Shown in pieces: positions 16,890 through 24,700 of a DNA stretch of 64,000 bases. Positions within the stretch are counted from its first letter, which is position 1. Every line of letters starts with the position of its first letter. The notes beneath the pieces were generated by a model. It ran no database searches and was not told the origin of the DNA. It saw only the letters and a list, made by a program, of their open reading frames with translations. The DNA is taken from NCBI RefSeq assembly GCF_011759705.1, contig NZ_JAAOZF010000001.1:679152-743151 (forward strand), written 5' to 3'. This DNA is from Microbacterium ulmi. Its GTDB lineage: Bacteria; Actinomycetota; Actinomycetes; Actinomycetales; Microbacteriaceae. Position numbers and translations under genes: made by a program.

Positions 16890-16895
16890 ACCTTA
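16890..16895 (-). promoter_or_regulatory. -10 hexamer of sulP-like gene (leaderless)
   Basis: TAAGGT on the minus strand, 6 nt before the ATG at 16883. Confidence 0.55.
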
Positions 16896-16912
16896 GCGCC
16901 GGCGGCACACAC

Positions 16913-17160
16913 GGATGCCGGGCTCAGCGCCGGACACGCACGCGGCTGCCGGGCTCAGCCCCGCACATGCAGCAGGATGCCGGGCTCAGCGTGGGACACG
17001 CAGGAGGATGCCGGGCTCAGCGCCGCACACGCACGCGGATGCCGGGCTCAGCGCCGGACACCCACGCGGATGCCGGGCTCAGCGCCGCACACGCAGGAGG
17101 ATGCCGGGCTCAGCGCCGCACACGCACGAGGACGCCAGGCCCACACACACACACGGACAC
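16913..17160. repeat. 31-bp minisatellite
   Basis: Eight head-to-tail units start at 16913, 16944, 16975, 17006, 17037, 17068, 17099 and 17130, exactly 31 bp apart. Each begins with a variant of GGATGCCGGGCTCAGC and ends in a variable CACACGCACGC-like part. Degenerate copies continue to about 17215. All frames stay open, but 31 is not a multiple of three and the product would be low complexity, so it is treated as non-coding. It fills the 394-bp spacer between sulP and proC. Confidence 0.93.
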
Positions 17161-17240
17161 CAGACCCACTGCCGCACACGCGCACGCACGCCAGGCCCAC
17201 CGCCGGGCATCCGCGGCCTCGGGCCGTCGCGCACGCTGTG

Positions 17241-17261
17241 CGGGCGGGCGGGCGGGCGGGC
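17241..17261 (+). other. Five-fold CGGG run, potential G-quadruplex
   Basis: Five consecutive CGGG units give GGG tracts separated by single cytosines, the strongest type of intramolecular G-quadruplex motif, on the plus strand 16 bp after the proC stop codon. Confidence 0.75.
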
Positions 17262-17277
17262 GAAGCGGAGGGGATCG

Positions 17278-18120
17278 TCAGGCGCCGGCAGCGAGCTCCC
17301 GCGCACGGGCGAGCGCGGCATCCGTCGCCGACTCGAACACGACGTCGAGGCGCGCCGCGTGCAGCACGGAGATCGCGCGCTCGGTCGTTCCTCCGGGGCT
17401 CGTGACGCGGCGACGCAGCTCGGCGGGGTCCTCCCCCGTCGCGTCGAGGAGCGCTGCCGCCCCGATGAAGGTCTGCTCGGCCATGAGACGCGCCTCCGGC
17501 TCGGAGAAGCCCTTGCCGATCGCCGCCTTCGTGAGCTCCTCGATCAGCAGGAAGACGTAGGCGGGACCCGATCCCGAGATCGTCGAGAGCGCGTCGATCT
17601 TCGACTCGGGCAGCTCGATGACCGCGCCGCACGTCTCGAACAGGGCTCGGGCGATCGCGACGTCCGCGGCGGTGGCCGTCGAGCCGGCGGCCAGGCCCGT
17701 GACGGCCTTGCCGACGACCGCGGGTGTGTTCGGCATAGAGCGCAGCACAGGGATGCCGGGACCGAGGATCCCCTCGAACGTCGCGATCGTGACCCCCGCC
17801 GCGAGGCTCACGACGATCGTCCCGGGGCGCAGCGCAGACGCGATCTCGCGCAGGAGGTCGGGCACCATCGCCGGCTTGACGCCGACGAGGACGACACCCG
17901 CGGCGCCCGCGGCATCCGTGTTCCCCGTCGGGTGCGTCTCCAGCGCGATGCTCGTCACGTCGCGCAGCTGCGCGAGCTCGGCGGCCTTCGCGGCCGTGCG
18001 GTTCGTCGCCGTCACGCCGTCGACGGCGAGACCGGAGCGGACGAGCCCCTGCAGGATCGCCCCGCCCATCGAGCCGGCTCCGAGGATCGCGACGGGGGGC
18101 AGGGACGTGGTGGCGGGCAT
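17278..18120 (-). CDS. proC: Pyrroline-5-carboxylate reductase
   Basis: Last step of proline synthesis: NAD(P)H-dependent reduction of 1-pyrroline-5-carboxylate. 280 residues. N-terminal Rossmann fold with GAGSMG at 14-19, the conserved VKP of VLVGVKPAMV, RSMPNTPA in the middle, and the C-terminal helical dimer domain with the signature SGSGPAYVF and SPGGTTERAI. Length and motifs are complete. TAGTAT lies 6 nt before the ATG, so the transcript is likely leaderless. Confidence 0.97.
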   Translation of the reverse strand: MPATTSLPPVAILGAGSMGGAILQGLVRSGLAVDGVTATNRTAAKAAELAQLRDVTSIALETHPTGNTDAAGAAGVVLVGVKPAMVPDLLREIASALRPGTIVVSLAAGVTIATFEGILGPGIPVLRSMPNTPAVVGKAVTGLAAGSTATAADVAIARALFETCGAVIELPESKIDALSTISGSGPAYVFLLIEELTKAAIGKGFSEPEARLMAEQTFIGAAALLDATGEDPAELRRRVTSPGGTTERAISVLHAARLDVVFESATDAALARARELAAGA

Positions 18121-18126
18121 GCCGCC

Positions 18127-18132
18127 ATACTA
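18127..18132 (-). promoter_or_regulatory. -10 hexamer of proC (leaderless)
   Basis: TAGTAT on the minus strand, 6 nt before the ATG at 18120. Confidence 0.55.
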
Positions 18133-18149
18133 CGAGCGTCCCTCCGGAC

Positions 18150-18197
18150 GTCCAGGACACGCGACTCCGCCGCCGTCGTCGGCGGCATGTCCTGGAC
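18150..18197. promoter_or_regulatory. Nested inverted repeat in the proC divergent spacer
   Basis: Outer 10-bp arms GTCCAGGACA and TGTCCTGGAC are perfect. An inner GCCGCC/GGCGGC pair closes a GTCGTC loop. It lies between divergent proC and the SRPBCC gene, so an operator or 5' leader structure is more likely than a terminator. Confidence 0.55.
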
Positions 18198-18246
18198 ACT
18201 CGGCCGAGATCGGGGTTGGCTGTACGACGAGCCCGGGAGGTCGGCC

Positions 18247-18906
18247 ATGGTGGACGTGAACGCTCAGCTCGACGCGGTGACCCGCGAGCTGTGGACGGAG
18301 GACCTCGACGGCGAGGACTCGCGCGTGCAGACGCTCGCACAGGTGCATCCGCGTCCCATCGACGATGTGTGGGATGCCGTGACCGCCGCCGAGCGCATCC
18401 CGCGCTGGTTCCTGCCCGTATCGGGGGAGCTGAGGCTCGGCGGGCGCTATCAGCTCGCCGGCAACGCGGGCGGCGAGATCCTCGAGTGCGCGCCGCCCGC
18501 AGGCGGGGTCGCCCACTTCCGCGCGACGTGGGAGTTCGGCGGCGGCACGTCGTGGGTCGAGGTGGCCCTGAGATCGACCGGGGCCGGCACGCGCTTCGAA
18601 CTGACGCACATCGCGCGGGTCGACGACGTTCCCGCCGAGTTCTGGGACGCATACGGGCCGGGGGCGACGGGGGTCGGCTGGGACCAGGCCGTGCTCGGGC
18701 TCGCGCTGCACCTCGCGGGCGACGCGAGCATCCCTCCCGACGCCGCCGAGGCATGGATGGTCAGCGACGAGGGCAAGGCGTTCGCGCGCGCGTCGGCGGA
18801 TGCCTGGGCGGCGGCGGACGTCGCATCGGGGACGGATGCCGCGGCCGCCGCGCGCGCCGCCGACGCGACGTTCGCGTTCTACACGGGCCAGACTCGGGGC
18901 ATGTGA
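18247..18906 (+). CDS. SRPBCC/AHSA1-like protein
   Basis: 219-residue START/Bet v1-like protein of the activator-of-Hsp90 (AHSA1) group common in actinobacteria. The helix-grip pattern is seen in VHPRPIDDVWDAVTAAERIP, RWFLPVSGELRLGGRYQL, WEFGGGTSWVEVAL and FELTHIARVDD. The final ~70 residues are Ala-rich. These proteins bind hydrophobic ligands; a specific role is not known. AGGTCGGCC precedes the ATG. Confidence 0.88.
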   Translation: MVDVNAQLDAVTRELWTEDLDGEDSRVQTLAQVHPRPIDDVWDAVTAAERIPRWFLPVSGELRLGGRYQLAGNAGGEILECAPPAGGVAHFRATWEFGGGTSWVEVALRSTGAGTRFELTHIARVDDVPAEFWDAYGPGATGVGWDQAVLGLALHLAGDASIPPDAAEAWMVSDEGKAFARASADAWAAADVASGTDAAAAARAADATFAFYTGQTRGM

Positions 18907-18913
18907 TCCCGGC

Positions 18914-18957
18914 GACCTGAAAGTCCGTTCAGGTCATCTCGGGGCGAGGGCTATAGT
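18914..18957 (+). promoter_or_regulatory. Promoter with inverted repeat over the -35 region
   Basis: GACCTGAA (18914-18921) and TTCAGGTC (18928-18935) are perfect 8-bp arms. The right arm forms a -35 TTCAGG, and 18 nt later TATAGT (18952-18957) forms a -10. The repeat would be well placed for a repressor of the hydrolase gene at 19010. It could also terminate the upstream transcript. Confidence 0.55.
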
Positions 18958-19009
18958 CGAGATCGGCGGGGGTGAGGGAGCCTCCGCGACGGACCCCGAA
19001 GGACGTGTC

Positions 19010-20122
19010 ATGACCCTCTTCGACGGCATCACGAGCCGTGTGATCGAGACCCCTCGCCTCACCGTCAACGTCCTCGAGCGGGCGGGTGACGACCCCGCGA
19101 CATCTCCCGACAAGACGGTCGTGCTCATCCACGGGAACGCGTCGTCGTCGCTGTTCTGGCAGGAGCTCATGCAGGACCTCCCGGGCGAGCTGCGCGTCCT
19201 CGCGATGGACCTGCGCGGATACGGCGGGACCGAGCACGCGCCGATCGATGCGACGCGAGGGCTCGGCGACTTCAGCGACGATGTGCGTGCGACGCTCGCC
19301 GAGCTCGGCATCCCGTCCGCGCACCTCGTCGGCTGGTCGATGGGCGCGGGCGTCGTGCTGCAGTACGCGCTCGAGCATGCGGCGCTCAGCCTCACGCTCG
19401 AGTCGCCCGTCTCGCCGTACGGGTTCGGCGGAACACGGCGCGACGGCACGCGCCTCACCGACGACGATGCGGGCACGGGCGGCGGCACCGCGAACCTCGA
19501 CTTCGTCGCACGCCTCGCCGCGGGCGACACGACGGACGAGGCGCCGACGTCGCCGCGCAGCGTCTTCCGCTCCGGATACGTCGCACCCGGGTACACGACC
19601 GCCCACGAGGACGTCTGGGTCGAGTCGATGCTCTCGACGTCGACGGCGGCGGGGAACTATCCCGGCGACAGCGTCCCGAGCGAGAACTGGCCGGGTTTCG
19701 CCGCAGGCACGGTCGGCGTGCTCAACACGATGGCTCCCGGGCACTTCGACGTGTCGGGCATCGTCGATCTCGCGCTCAAGCCGCCGATCCTGTGGGTGCA
19801 CGGCGCGCTGGATCCCATCGTCTCCGACGCGTCGTTCTACGACTACAACCACCTCGGCTCGCTCGGCATCGTGCCCGGCTGGCCCGGTGCCGACGTCGCC
19901 CCCGCTCAGGAGATGGTCTCGCAGACGCGCGACGTGCTCGACGCCTACGCCGCGGCGGGCGGCGAGGTGACCGAGCTCCTCCTCGAAGACACGGGCCACA
20001 CCCCGCACATCGAGCGTCCCGCCGAGTTCCGCCAGGCGCTGCTCTCGGTCATCGGGTACGTCGGACACCGGCAGGATCCCGCCCCTCCGACCGAGACGAT
20101 CATCCTCCGCGCCTCCGACTGA
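19010..20122 (+). CDS. Alpha/beta hydrolase
   Basis: 370-residue alpha/beta-fold hydrolase. Oxyanion motif HGNASSSLFW near residue 41, nucleophile elbow GWSMGAG with Ser110, acid in HGALDPIVSD, catalytic His in DTGHTPHIERP. A long lid region (about 135-230) lies between strand 6 and the acid. The substrate is unknown. The C-terminus ends with PPTETIILRASD, almost the same tail as the next gene's unrelated product. ATG start after GAAGGACGTGTC. Confidence 0.9.
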   Translation: MTLFDGITSRVIETPRLTVNVLERAGDDPATSPDKTVVLIHGNASSSLFWQELMQDLPGELRVLAMDLRGYGGTEHAPIDATRGLGDFSDDVRATLAELGIPSAHLVGWSMGAGVVLQYALEHAALSLTLESPVSPYGFGGTRRDGTRLTDDDAGTGGGTANLDFVARLAAGDTTDEAPTSPRSVFRSGYVAPGYTTAHEDVWVESMLSTSTAAGNYPGDSVPSENWPGFAAGTVGVLNTMAPGHFDVSGIVDLALKPPILWVHGALDPIVSDASFYDYNHLGSLGIVPGWPGADVAPAQEMVSQTRDVLDAYAAAGGEVTELLLEDTGHTPHIERPAEFRQALLSVIGYVGHRQDPAPPTETIILRASD

Positions 20123-20133
20123 CAGCGGGATCC

Positions 20134-20177
20134 GGATGCCGCAGCCCGCCGCCGTGGGCGGCCGGTGCGCGGCATCC
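20134..20177 (+). terminator. GGATGCCGC/GCGGCATCC hairpin between hydrolase and CDF genes
   Basis: Nine-bp perfect arms at 20134-20142 and 20169-20177 enclose a GC-rich loop. It is 12 bp after the hydrolase stop and just before the next -10 hexamer, so it may end the first transcript. Confidence 0.5.
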
Positions 20178-20178
20178 C

Positions 20179-20184
20179 TAAGAT
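20179..20184 (+). promoter_or_regulatory. -10 hexamer of CDF transporter gene (near-leaderless)
   Basis: TAAGAT, 7 nt before the ATG at 20192. A GAGG lies between them, so a very short leader is also possible. Confidence 0.45.
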
Positions 20185-20191
20185 CGAGGCT

Positions 20192-21154
20192 ATGAGTGCA
20201 TCCGGCGGCGGCAGAGCGATCATCGCGGCGTTCCTGGCGAACATGGGCATCGCCCTCGCGAAGTTCATCGCGTGGTTCATCTCGGGCTCCGCGTCGATGC
20301 TCGCGGAGGCCATCCACTCGGTCGCCGACTCGGGCAACCAGCTCCTCCTGCTGCTCGGCGGGCGTCGTTCGCGCCGCACGGCCGACTCGGAGCATCCCTT
20401 CGGGTACGGGCGCGAGCGCTACGTCTACGCGTTCGTGGTGTCGATCATCCTCTTCTCGGTCGGCGGCCTGTTCTCGATCTACGAGGGCGTCGAGAAGCTC
20501 ACGAACCCGCACGAGCTGACGAACTTCTGGATCCCGATCATCGTGCTCGTCGTCGCGATCGGGCTCGAGTCGTTCTCGCTGCGCACGGCGGTCAAGGAGT
20601 CGAACCACCTCCGCAAGAAGGGCGAGACGTGGATCGCGTTCGTGCGGCACGCGAAGGCGCCCGAGCTGCCCGTCGTCCTGCTGGAGGACATCGCGGCGCT
20701 CACGGGCCTCGTCTTCGCCCTGTTCGGCGTCGGCATGACCGCGATCACGCACGAGCCCATCTGGGACGCCATCGGCACGCTCATGATCGGCACTCTGCTG
20801 ATCCTCGTGGCGGTCACCCTCGGCGTGGAGACGAAGAGCCTGCTCGTCGGCGAGGGAGCGAACGACGCCGACCACGAGGCGATCGTCTCGGCGATCGAGT
20901 CCGGAGCCGAGATCGAGAAGCTCATCCACATCAAGACGCTCTACCTCGGACCCGACGAGCTCCTCGTCGCCGCGAAGCTGGGCTTCCCGTACGACAAGCC
21001 GCTCGGCGAGGTCGCAGCCGACATCGATGCGATCGAGCAGCGCGTGCGCGCGGCGGTCCCCACCGCGAGGGTCATCTACTTCGAGCCCGACATCTACAGG
21101 CCCGACGGGCCCCTCCCGCCGACCGAGACCATCGTCCTCAAGTCGTCCGACTGA
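20192..21154 (+). CDS. Cation diffusion facilitator family transporter
   Basis: 320-residue CDF metal/proton antiporter. Six predicted membrane segments. The segment-2 metal site reads HSVADSGNQ, with the HxxxD pattern usual for zinc-type members. The TM3-proximal HPFGYGRERYVYAFVVSII motif and a segment-5 acidic site follow, then a cytoplasmic C-terminal domain from about residue 215. Likely exports zinc or another divalent metal. It ends with PPTETIVLKSSD, a tail shared with the preceding hydrolase. Confidence 0.93.
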   Translation: MSASGGGRAIIAAFLANMGIALAKFIAWFISGSASMLAEAIHSVADSGNQLLLLLGGRRSRRTADSEHPFGYGRERYVYAFVVSIILFSVGGLFSIYEGVEKLTNPHELTNFWIPIIVLVVAIGLESFSLRTAVKESNHLRKKGETWIAFVRHAKAPELPVVLLEDIAALTGLVFALFGVGMTAITHEPIWDAIGTLMIGTLLILVAVTLGVETKSLLVGEGANDADHEAIVSAIESGAEIEKLIHIKTLYLGPDELLVAAKLGFPYDKPLGEVAADIDAIEQRVRAAVPTARVIYFEPDIYRPDGPLPPTETIVLKSSD

Positions 21155-21168
21155 GGGCGAGAGCTGCT

Positions 21169-22098
21169 GTGGAGTACTGCGTCTTCGTCGAGCCGCAGCT
21201 CGGCGCGAGCTACGACGACCAGCTGACGTTCGCACGCGCCGCGGAGCGGCTCGGCTTCGACGGCTTCTTCCGCTCGGATCACTTCGACCGTCCCGGCGGC
21301 TCTCCCGCACTCCCAGGCCCGACAGACTCGTGGACGACTCTCGCGGGGCTCGCGCGGGAGACCTCGCGCATCCGCCTGGGAACCCTCGTCTCGTCCATGA
21401 CGTTCCGCCACCCGGGCGTGCTCGCCGTCGAGGCGGCGCAGGTCGACGCGATGTCCGGCGGTCGCGTCGAGCTCGGCCTCGGCGCGGGCTGGATGGCGCA
21501 GGAGCACCGGGCCTACGGCATCCCGTTCCCCGAGAAGCGGTTCGGGATGCTGGAGGAGCAGCTCGCGATCATCACGGGGCTGTGGCGGACCCCCGCCGAC
21601 GAGAGGTTCTCGTTCGAGGGCGCGCACTACCGGCTCGAGGACTCCCCCGCCCTCCCGAAGCCCGTGCAGGAGCGCGTGCCCGTCATCGTGGGCGGCGGCG
21701 GCCCTCGCCGCACGCCCGAGCTGGCGGCGCGCTACGCGACCGAGTTCAACCTCGGATTCCCCTCCCTCGCGCAGATCCCCGAGCGCCTCGAGAACCTCCG
21801 CGCGGCGTGCGACCGCGTCGGACGCAACCCCGGCTCGCTCACGCTGTCGCTCGCCATGACGACCGTCGCGGGCGGCGACGATGACACGCTCCGGCGCCGT
21901 GCGGCCCACGTCGGCCGCACGCTCGAGGAGGTGCGCGACGGCGTGAACATCGTCGGCGGCGCGGACGAGATCGCCGAGCGGATCGACGCCTACGCGTCCT
22001 TCGGCATCCGTCGCGTGTACTTCCAGCTCCTGGACCTCCAGGATGCCGAGCACGTCGAGTTCCTGGGCGCGGAGGTGCTCCCGCACCTGCCGCGGTGA
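21169..22098 (+). CDS. LLM-class F420-dependent oxidoreductase
   Basis: 309-residue luciferase-like TIM-barrel enzyme, of the group that uses reduced F420 (or FMN). Features include the N-terminal beta strand EYCVFVEPQ, the GLGAGW motif in VELGLGAGWMAQEH, the non-prolyl cis-peptide area and the late VPVIVGGGGPRRTPELAARY segment. The substrate is unknown. GTG start with GGGCGAGAG upstream, 14 bp after the CDF gene, so probably co-transcribed with it. Confidence 0.9.
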   Translation: MEYCVFVEPQLGASYDDQLTFARAAERLGFDGFFRSDHFDRPGGSPALPGPTDSWTTLAGLARETSRIRLGTLVSSMTFRHPGVLAVEAAQVDAMSGGRVELGLGAGWMAQEHRAYGIPFPEKRFGMLEEQLAIITGLWRTPADERFSFEGAHYRLEDSPALPKPVQERVPVIVGGGGPRRTPELAARYATEFNLGFPSLAQIPERLENLRAACDRVGRNPGSLTLSLAMTTVAGGDDDTLRRRAAHVGRTLEEVRDGVNIVGGADEIAERIDAYASFGIRRVYFQLLDLQDAEHVEFLGAEVLPHLPR

Positions 22099-22111
22099 GC
22101 GCCGCGCGCCG

Positions 22112-22573
22112 TCATCGGCGTGCGTCGAAGAACTCCTGGAGGAGAGCGGATGCCTCGGCCGCCCGGGCTCCCGCGACGACCTCGGCGCGATACGGCAGGC
22201 GACGGTCGCGCACGACGTCGTACATCGAGCCCGCCGCGCCCGCCTTCTCATCCCACGCGCCGAACACGAGCCTCGAGACCCGCGCCTGCAGGAGCGCACC
22301 CGCGCACATGAGGCACGGCTCGAGCGTCACGACGAGCGTGCAGCCCTCGAGGTTCCACCTGCCCAGCGCCTCCGCCGCCGCGCGGAGCGCCACGACCTCG
22401 GCGTGCGCCGTCGGATCGTGCGAGAGCTCGCGGAGGTTGCGGCCCTCGCCGACGATCGCGCCCGCGGCGTCCGTCACGACCGCGCCGACGGGGATGTCGC
22501 CGCCGGCCGCCGCCTCGACGGCGAGCTCCAGCGCGCGGGTCATCGCCGCGGCATCCCGATCGTCGATGTTCAC
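22112..22573 (-). CDS. tadA: tRNA-specific adenosine deaminase TadA
   Basis: Zinc enzyme that converts A34 to inosine in tRNA-Arg(ACG). 153 residues with the cytidine-deaminase zinc site HAEVVAL (His57, Glu59) and EPCLMC (Cys87, Cys90). I chose the GTG at 22573 because TAATGT lies 7 nt upstream, which suits a leaderless transcript. The ATG at 22543 is a possible shorter start. Convergent with the F420-type gene, divergent from the ESX-like cassette. Confidence 0.95.
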   Translation of the reverse strand: MNIDDRDAAAMTRALELAVEAAAGGDIPVGAVVTDAAGAIVGEGRNLRELSHDPTAHAEVVALRAAAEALGRWNLEGCTLVVTLEPCLMCAGALLQARVSRLVFGAWDEKAGAAGSMYDVVRDRRLPYRAEVVAGARAAEASALLQEFFDARR

Positions 22574-22580
22574 AGCGTCG

Positions 22581-22586
22581 ACATTA
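22581..22586 (-). promoter_or_regulatory. -10 hexamer of tadA (leaderless)
   Basis: TAATGT on the minus strand, 7 nt before the GTG at 22573. Confidence 0.55.
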
Positions 22587-22629
22587 CGGGTCGGGAGCCG
22601 CGCATAGACTCGATGAGGAGGAGGACGAG

Positions 22630-22953
22630 ATGACCCACTTGCGCGTCGACATAGACAGGATGCGATCCGTCGGCCTCGATCTGGGCCGCATCGGCGGCGA
22701 GTTCGAGAACGCCTCGGCCACGAGCGACGGCGCGGCCGCACACGCGGGCCACGATGGCCTCGCCGACACGATCCGCTCGTTCGCCCGCTCCTGGGACGAC
22801 ACCCGCGAGACCATGGTCGGCGGCATCCAAGGGCTCGGCGAAGCCGCGACGACGATCGCCGATGCGTTCACGCAGACCGATTCCGACCTCGCGCGCGCCC
22901 TCACCGATCCCGCGCCCGCCCCCGCCCGCCCCGTGAATCGGGGCATGGAGTGA
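22630..22953 (+). CDS. EspC/WXG100-like type VII secretion partner
   Basis: 107-residue, helical protein with the layout of EspC/WXG100 substrates: helix 1 (about 8-28), helix 2 carrying a Trp in RSFARSWDD at about residue 57, and an Asp- and Pro-rich tail. Such proteins dimerise with the helical N-terminal domain of a larger substrate and target it to the ESX machinery. GAGGAGGACGAG is a strong ribosome binding site. The stop overlaps the toxin gene start by GTGA, which supports a partner role. Confidence 0.75.
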   Translation: MTHLRVDIDRMRSVGLDLGRIGGEFENASATSDGAAAHAGHDGLADTIRSFARSWDDTRETMVGGIQGLGEAATTIADAFTQTDSDLARALTDPAPAPARPVNRGME

Positions 22954-24278
22954 GGCCGGCCGACTGGTCGGCGGCGGGATTCGCCTCCGACCCGCTTCCG
23001 GGCGACCCGGCGGCGCTGCGAAACGGAGGGACGGAGTACGTGTCCATCGCGGACTCGATCAACACCACCGCCCGCCGCCTGCGCTCCCTCGGCATCGACG
23101 GGCAGCAGTCCGAGGCGGTCTTCGCGCTCGCCGACTCCGCCGGGACCGTCGCCGACGACATCGCCAAGGCCGAGGCGCGCTACCGCGAGACGGGCCACGC
23201 GCTCATCGACTACGCCGCGGCGCTCGATGCCGCCCAGTCCGAGTCGCTCGACGCTCTCCACACGGCGCAGAACGCGCGTGAGGCGGCCGACGAGGCCGCG
23301 CACGCGCAGCACCGCTACCTCTCCCTGTCGTACGGCGAAGCAGACCCGTCGACGGCTCTGCGGTACACGATGCTCAGCCAGGACGCCGGAGCCGATGCGG
23401 CGATGGCGCAGTCACGCGTCGCCGACGCCCGCGCCCGCATCCACGAGGCCCAGACCGCGCGCGACCGTGCCGCAGAGGCCGCCCGCGACCGCATCGAGAA
23501 TACGACGGCGCACGACGGTCTCAAGGACTCGTGGTGGGACAACTGGGGCAAGGACGCGCTGAGCGTCGTGACGGATGTCGCGGGGTGGGTCGCGAGCGTC
23601 GCGGGCGTGCTGGCGCTCGTCGTGTCGTGGATCCCCGTCGTCGGACAGGTGCTGGCCGCGGCCCTCCTGCTCGTGGCGGGCATCGCCGCCGTCGTCAACG
23701 CGATCGGCAACGTCGTGCTCGCCTCGACGGGAGAGCGCGGCTGGACCGAGGCGATCATCAGCATCGCGGGGGCCGCGCTGTCGGTCATCGGACTGGGCGC
23801 CGCCGCGCGCGTCGTCGGGTCTGCGGCATCCGCCGCCCGCATCAACGCGCTCGCCCGCATCCAGTCCGGGTGGGCAGGCGAGGCGCTCACGGTGCGGCAG
23901 GCACTGCGCATCCGCCCGTCGGCGATGCGCGAGGCCGAGCAGCTGTGGCGAGCACCCGTCGCGGGGCCGTCGAACGGGGACGACGCCTTCCGGCTGTGGG
24001 GAGGCGGCTCGGGATCGGGCGGCGGCTCGTGGTCGGGAGCCGACCCGACGCGGCTCGCCTACCCGCGCGAGAGCCTGGGCCTTCCCGACGTCAACACGAT
24101 GGAGAACCTCTCGATCGGCACCATCACGGATGCGAGCCAGGTGCAGCACGTCCGGCACGCCCTCCCGCTCGACGGCATGCCCGGCGGCGGACCCGAATGG
24201 GTGTTCCGCGGCGGAGACCCCCTCGATCCGGCCATCGGACGGGTCGTGGACTCGACGATCCCCTTCTCGGTGCCGTGA
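22950..24278 (+). CDS. Putative type VII-secreted polymorphic toxin
   Basis: 442 residues. The N-terminal ~200 residues are long amphipathic helices with a heptad-like pattern (an ESX/LXG-like secretion domain). Then comes the hydrophobic middle typical of actinobacterial type VII toxins: GLKDSWWDNWGK, WIPVVGQVLAAALLLVAGIA and a GERGWTEAII-ISIAGAAL segment (about 195-290). A Gly/Ser-rich linker at about 350-362 leads to a short C-terminal module of roughly 75 residues containing LGLPDVNTMENL and GGGPEWVFRGGDP. I do not recognise that tip as a known toxin fold. Length and order fit a polymorphic toxin with a small activity domain. Confidence 0.75.
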   Translation: MRPADWSAAGFASDPLPGDPAALRNGGTEYVSIADSINTTARRLRSLGIDGQQSEAVFALADSAGTVADDIAKAEARYRETGHALIDYAAALDAAQSESLDALHTAQNAREAADEAAHAQHRYLSLSYGEADPSTALRYTMLSQDAGADAAMAQSRVADARARIHEAQTARDRAAEAARDRIENTTAHDGLKDSWWDNWGKDALSVVTDVAGWVASVAGVLALVVSWIPVVGQVLAAALLLVAGIAAVVNAIGNVVLASTGERGWTEAIISIAGAALSVIGLGAAARVVGSAASAARINALARIQSGWAGEALTVRQALRIRPSAMREAEQLWRAPVAGPSNGDDAFRLWGGGSGSGGGSWSGADPTRLAYPRESLGLPDVNTMENLSIGTITDASQVQHVRHALPLDGMPGGGPEWVFRGGDPLDPAIGRVVDSTIPFSVP

Positions 24279-24279
24279 C

Positions 24280-24639
24280 ATGACGCGACTCCGTGACCGC
24301 GAGTTCCCCCACCGCCTGGCGATCGCCGCCGCCGACGAGACGTGGCAGTCGGCCGACGTCGCATCGACCGACCCCGTCCCCGGCGATGGACCCTTCAGCG
24401 GGTTCCTGCGACGTGAGGACGCCGAGGGCGTGCGCTACGCGTACTTCGGCGGGAGGACCGCCTGGGTCCAGGACTCCGGGCGCGTGACGGAGGGCTATCT
24501 CTTCGAGGTGTCGCCCGACCTCCGATCCGCCCCGCGAGGCTATCCGTCGAACGGGCGCACCTTCCGCGCACGGGGCGAGGCGATCGCGACCGACTCCCCG
24601 GAGCTTCTGCCCACGCTCTCGAAGGCCTATCGCTCATGA
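24280..24639 (+). CDS. Candidate immunity protein
   Basis: 119-residue soluble protein of no recognised family, starting one base after the toxin stop codon. Contains aromatic-rich strands such as YAYFGGRTAWVQDSGRV and EGYLFEVSPDL. Its position directly after a polymorphic-toxin gene, its size and its acidic-neutral composition fit an immunity protein. It could instead be a detached part of the toxin C-terminus, since the spacing is so tight. The function is inference from context only. Confidence 0.55.
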   Translation: MTRLRDREFPHRLAIAAADETWQSADVASTDPVPGDGPFSGFLRREDAEGVRYAYFGGRTAWVQDSGRVTEGYLFEVSPDLRSAPRGYPSNGRTFRARGEAIATDSPELLPTLSKAYRS

Positions 24640-24700
24640 CGGCCCGCGAGCTGCGGCGGAGCGCTCCCCGGCGCGCTCCGCGATCCGACGGGGGAAGCCG

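Noticed and set aside
16913..17220. Long open frames across the 31-bp repeats as a repeat protein gene
   Set aside because: The period is not a multiple of three, frames are open only because of GC composition, and there is no start signal.
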